Part shown: positions 62,569 through 64,000 of the stretch, piece after piece
Layout of the letters: every line of letters begins with the position of its first letter
How positions within the stretch are numbered: position 1 is the first letter of the stretch
Source: Rhodocyclaceae bacterium UBA1310
Lineage (GTDB): Bacteria; Pseudomonadota; Gammaproteobacteria; Burkholderiales; Rhodocyclaceae
Reading direction: 5' to 3'
Length of the DNA: 64,000 nucleotides
NCBI GenBank assembly: GCA_002307175.1
Contig: DBTS01000034.1
Span: 44,767 to 108,766, forward strand
Made by a program: the position numbers and the translations under genes
Notes under the pieces: model-generated
What the model saw: the letters and a program-made list of their open reading frames with translations, nothing else
Database searches by the model: none
Told to the model about the DNA's origin: nothing

Positions 62569-64000
62569 TCAGAACTCTTCGTGTTCGCTGAGGAAACGCC
62601 ATTGCCCCACTGGCAGTTTGCCCAGCGGAATCTGGCCGATACGAACGCGCTTGAGCCCCACTACACGCAGGCCCACCAGTTCGCACATACGGCGGATCTG
62701 GCGTTTGCGACCTTCATGCAGCACGATGCGCAACTGATCTTCGTTCTGCCAGCTGACCTTGGCGGGTTCCAGTTCCACCCCGTCAAGTTCGATGCCATGG
62801 CGCAGCATTTCCAGACCACCCTCGATCAGGTCGCCTTCGACGCGTACGAGGTACTCCTTCTCAACATCGCTGCGCTCACCAATCAGGTGTTTGGCAACCC
62901 GACCGTCCTGAGTCAGCACCAGCAGGCCGGTGGAGTCGATATCCAGGCGGCCTGCGGGAGCCAGCTTACGCACCATCTTCGGCTCGAAGGGACGCTTGAC
63001 CGGATCTCCGTCCCAATGGTTTTCAGGCGTAACCAGAACATAGGCGGGCTCATGATCATCCTCTGCCTGCCCGGAAACATAGCCAATGGGCTTGTTGATG
63101 AGAATCGTGACGCGGCTCATCTGCATTTCTTCGGCCACGACGGTGAGTTCGATGTGCTGATCCGGCAGAACTTTGTGACCCAGTTCCGAGATGATCTCGC
63201 CATCAACCTTCACCCAGCCGCGTTCGATGTAGTTATCGGCTTCGCGACGCGAGCACAGGCCCAGTTCCGACATCCGCTTGGAGAGGCGCAGGGAACCCGG
63301 TGCATCTTCGATGTGGTGTTCCGCATCCTGGCCCGAGGTGGTGTCTGCAGCGTCTTCCTGGGCAGTGTTGCGGCCGCGTGCGAAGGAGCGGCCGGCACGC
63401 GGGGCGTTGGCCTCATCGTAGGCCGGCTGTTCGTCGTGGGGAGATTCTGCGCGCGGGTGTTCTTCTGCGCGAGTGCGGAAAGCCGGGCGTTCCGCAAAAC
63501 CGCGTGAGGGGCGGTCGTTATCGTCAGCCCGGTAGACACGCACGTGCGGGTTGGCACGGTAGGGGCGGTCTTCTGCGGGGGCGTGCTCATTGCGGCCTTC
63601 ACGGTGGTCGTTAAAGCGCGGACGGCTGTCGTCACGGCTCGGGCGATCTTCGCGCGGGCGTTGCGGACGGTCACCGTAGGATTCACGGCGGCCTTCGAAG
63701 GCCGGGCGAGGGCTACGGTCACCAAAGCCACGGTCATTGCCGCCTTCACGGCGGTCGTTGAAACGGGGGCGGCTCTCATCACGGGCCGGCCGATCTTCAC
63801 GTGGGCGTTGCGGGCGATCGCCATAGGATTCACGGCGGCCTTCAAAAGCCGGGCGCGGAGGGCGTGGGCCACGGTCACCAAAGCCGCGGTCATTGCCACC
63901 TTCGCGGTGGTCATTGAAACGCGGGCGGCTCTCGTCGCGGGCCGGGCGATCTTCACGCGGGCGTTGCGGACGGTCGCCGTAGGATTCACGGCGGCCTTCA
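62569..64000 (-). CDS. rluB: RluB-like 23S rRNA pseudouridine synthase with repeat-rich N-terminus (partial)
   Basis: The frame is open from the stop at 62569 to the window edge, so the start lies outside. The last 240 residues are a RsuA/RluB-type enzyme: an S4 domain (LRLSKRMSELGLCSRREADN), the catalytic motif APAGRLDIDSTGLLVLTQDG with its Asp, and the end HEGRKRQIRRMCELVGL. It makes pseudouridine in 23S rRNA (position 2605 in E. coli). Before it lies an unusual region of more than 230 residues rich in Arg, Asp, Gly, Asn and Pro, with tandem repeats such as GRRESYGDRPQRPREDRP. This extension is probably disordered and may bind RNA. The GTG at 63541-63543 is not a likely start because the frame continues upstream. 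Confidence 0.88.
   Translation of the reverse strand, partial: EGRRESYGDRPQRPREDRPARDESRPRFNDHREGGNDRGFGDRGPRPPRPAFEGRRESYGDRPQRPREDRPARDESRPRFNDRREGGNDRGFGDRSPRPAFEGRRESYGDRPQRPREDRPSRDDSRPRFNDHREGRNEHAPAEDRPYRANPHVRVYRADDNDRPSRGFAERPAFRTRAEEHPRAESPHDEQPAYDEANAPRAGRSFARGRNTAQEDAADTTSGQDAEHHIEDAPGSLRLSKRMSELGLCSRREADNYIERGWVKVDGEIISELGHKVLPDQHIELTVVAEEMQMSRVTILINKPIGYVSGQAEDDHEPAYVLVTPENHWDGDPVKRPFEPKMVRKLAPAGRLDIDSTGLLVLTQDGRVAKHLIGERSDVEKEYLVRVEGDLIEGGLEMLRHGIELDGVELEPAKVSWQNEDQLRIVLHEGRKRQIRRMCELVGLRVVGLKRVRIGQIPLGKLPVGQWRFLSEHEEF
63679..63999 (-). repeat. Tandem repeats of 147 and 156 bp in rluB-like gene
   Basis: The phrase GGATTCACGGCGGCCTTC recurs at 63679, 63826 and 63982 on the plus strand, giving periods of 147 and 156 bases, or 49 and 52 residues. 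Both periods keep the reading frame. The array continues beyond the window, and a partial, diverged unit extends down to about 63590. Confidence 0.85.

Noticed and set aside
63210..63989. Minus-strand Ala/Thr/Val/Arg-rich frame of 259 codons
   Set aside because: It is the repeat array of the rluB-like gene read in the wrong phase; the true frame joins the catalytic domain without a break.
63590..64000. Repeats considered as a CRISPR array
   Set aside because: Units of 147 and 156 bp are coding, in frame and contain no short repeat-spacer pattern.

Overview
The window is about 64 kb of a GC-rich chromosome from a Gram-negative bacterium, most likely a betaproteobacterium of the Rhodocyclales type. 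The evidence is gene content: ubiquinone hydroxylase Coq7, RppH, a DUF3079 protein, a ProQ/FinO protein, MSHA-type pilus genes and many secreted or lipoprotein enzymes. The genus is inference. I found no rRNA, tRNA, CRISPR array or intact insertion sequence.

Layout. 1-4.7 kb: the end of an MSHA-type pilus operon (mshI-like, PilN-like, mshJ, mshK, secretin mshL, mshN). 4.7-10.5 kb: a LysE/LeuE-type exporter, a DUF2252 protein, two tandem 63-residue paralogues of unknown function, an HU protein and an acidic DUF6630-like protein. 10.8-20.2 kb: a PHB-depolymerase-type esterase, an 869-residue pectinesterase lipoprotein, a DUF3079 protein, a chemoreceptor, a rhamnogalacturonan acetylesterase and a glycine-zipper protein. 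20.3-30.8 kb: a second chemoreceptor, a LysR/oxidoreductase/nitroreductase module, a dienelactone hydrolase, a split ChrA transporter with a divergent LysR gene, and small exported proteins. 30.8-40.1 kb: two membrane c-di-GMP proteins, two overlapping phosphatase genes, a ProQ/FinO protein and a divergent AbrB-type membrane protein/TetR pair. 40.2-45.6 kb: a secreted Asp-box propeller protein and two tandem family PL3 pectate lyases. 46.3-54 kb: a membrane-anchored C13 (legumain-type) protease, a Ser-rich EF-hand protein, a Spy/CpxP-like protein divergent from a CpxRA-like two-component system, a methyltransferase and an AcpH-like protein. 54-64 kb: housekeeping genes thiM, dnaB, a lytic transglycosylase, proS, rppH, coq7, an OsmC protein, a TerC protein and a pseudouridine synthase with a repeat-rich N-terminus that leaves the window.

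The main theme is pectin breakdown. A pectin methylesterase, a rhamnogalacturonan acetylesterase and two pectate lyases together would de-esterify and cut pectin outside the cell. Two chemoreceptors and two c-di-GMP enzymes nearby fit a bacterium that moves to and settles on plant material; that link is inference. Candidate regulatory sites support a regulated system: a perfect CRP-type palindrome before the acetylesterase, LacI-type palindromes plus a 12-bp inverted repeat before the pectinesterase, and matched promoters before both pectate lyases.

The least explained items are the tandem 63-residue genes with matched promoters and terminators, the tandem-repeat extension of the RluB-like enzyme, and the membrane C13 protease. 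Starts were chosen by ribosome binding sites, signal peptides and family length, so they often lie inside longer open frames.
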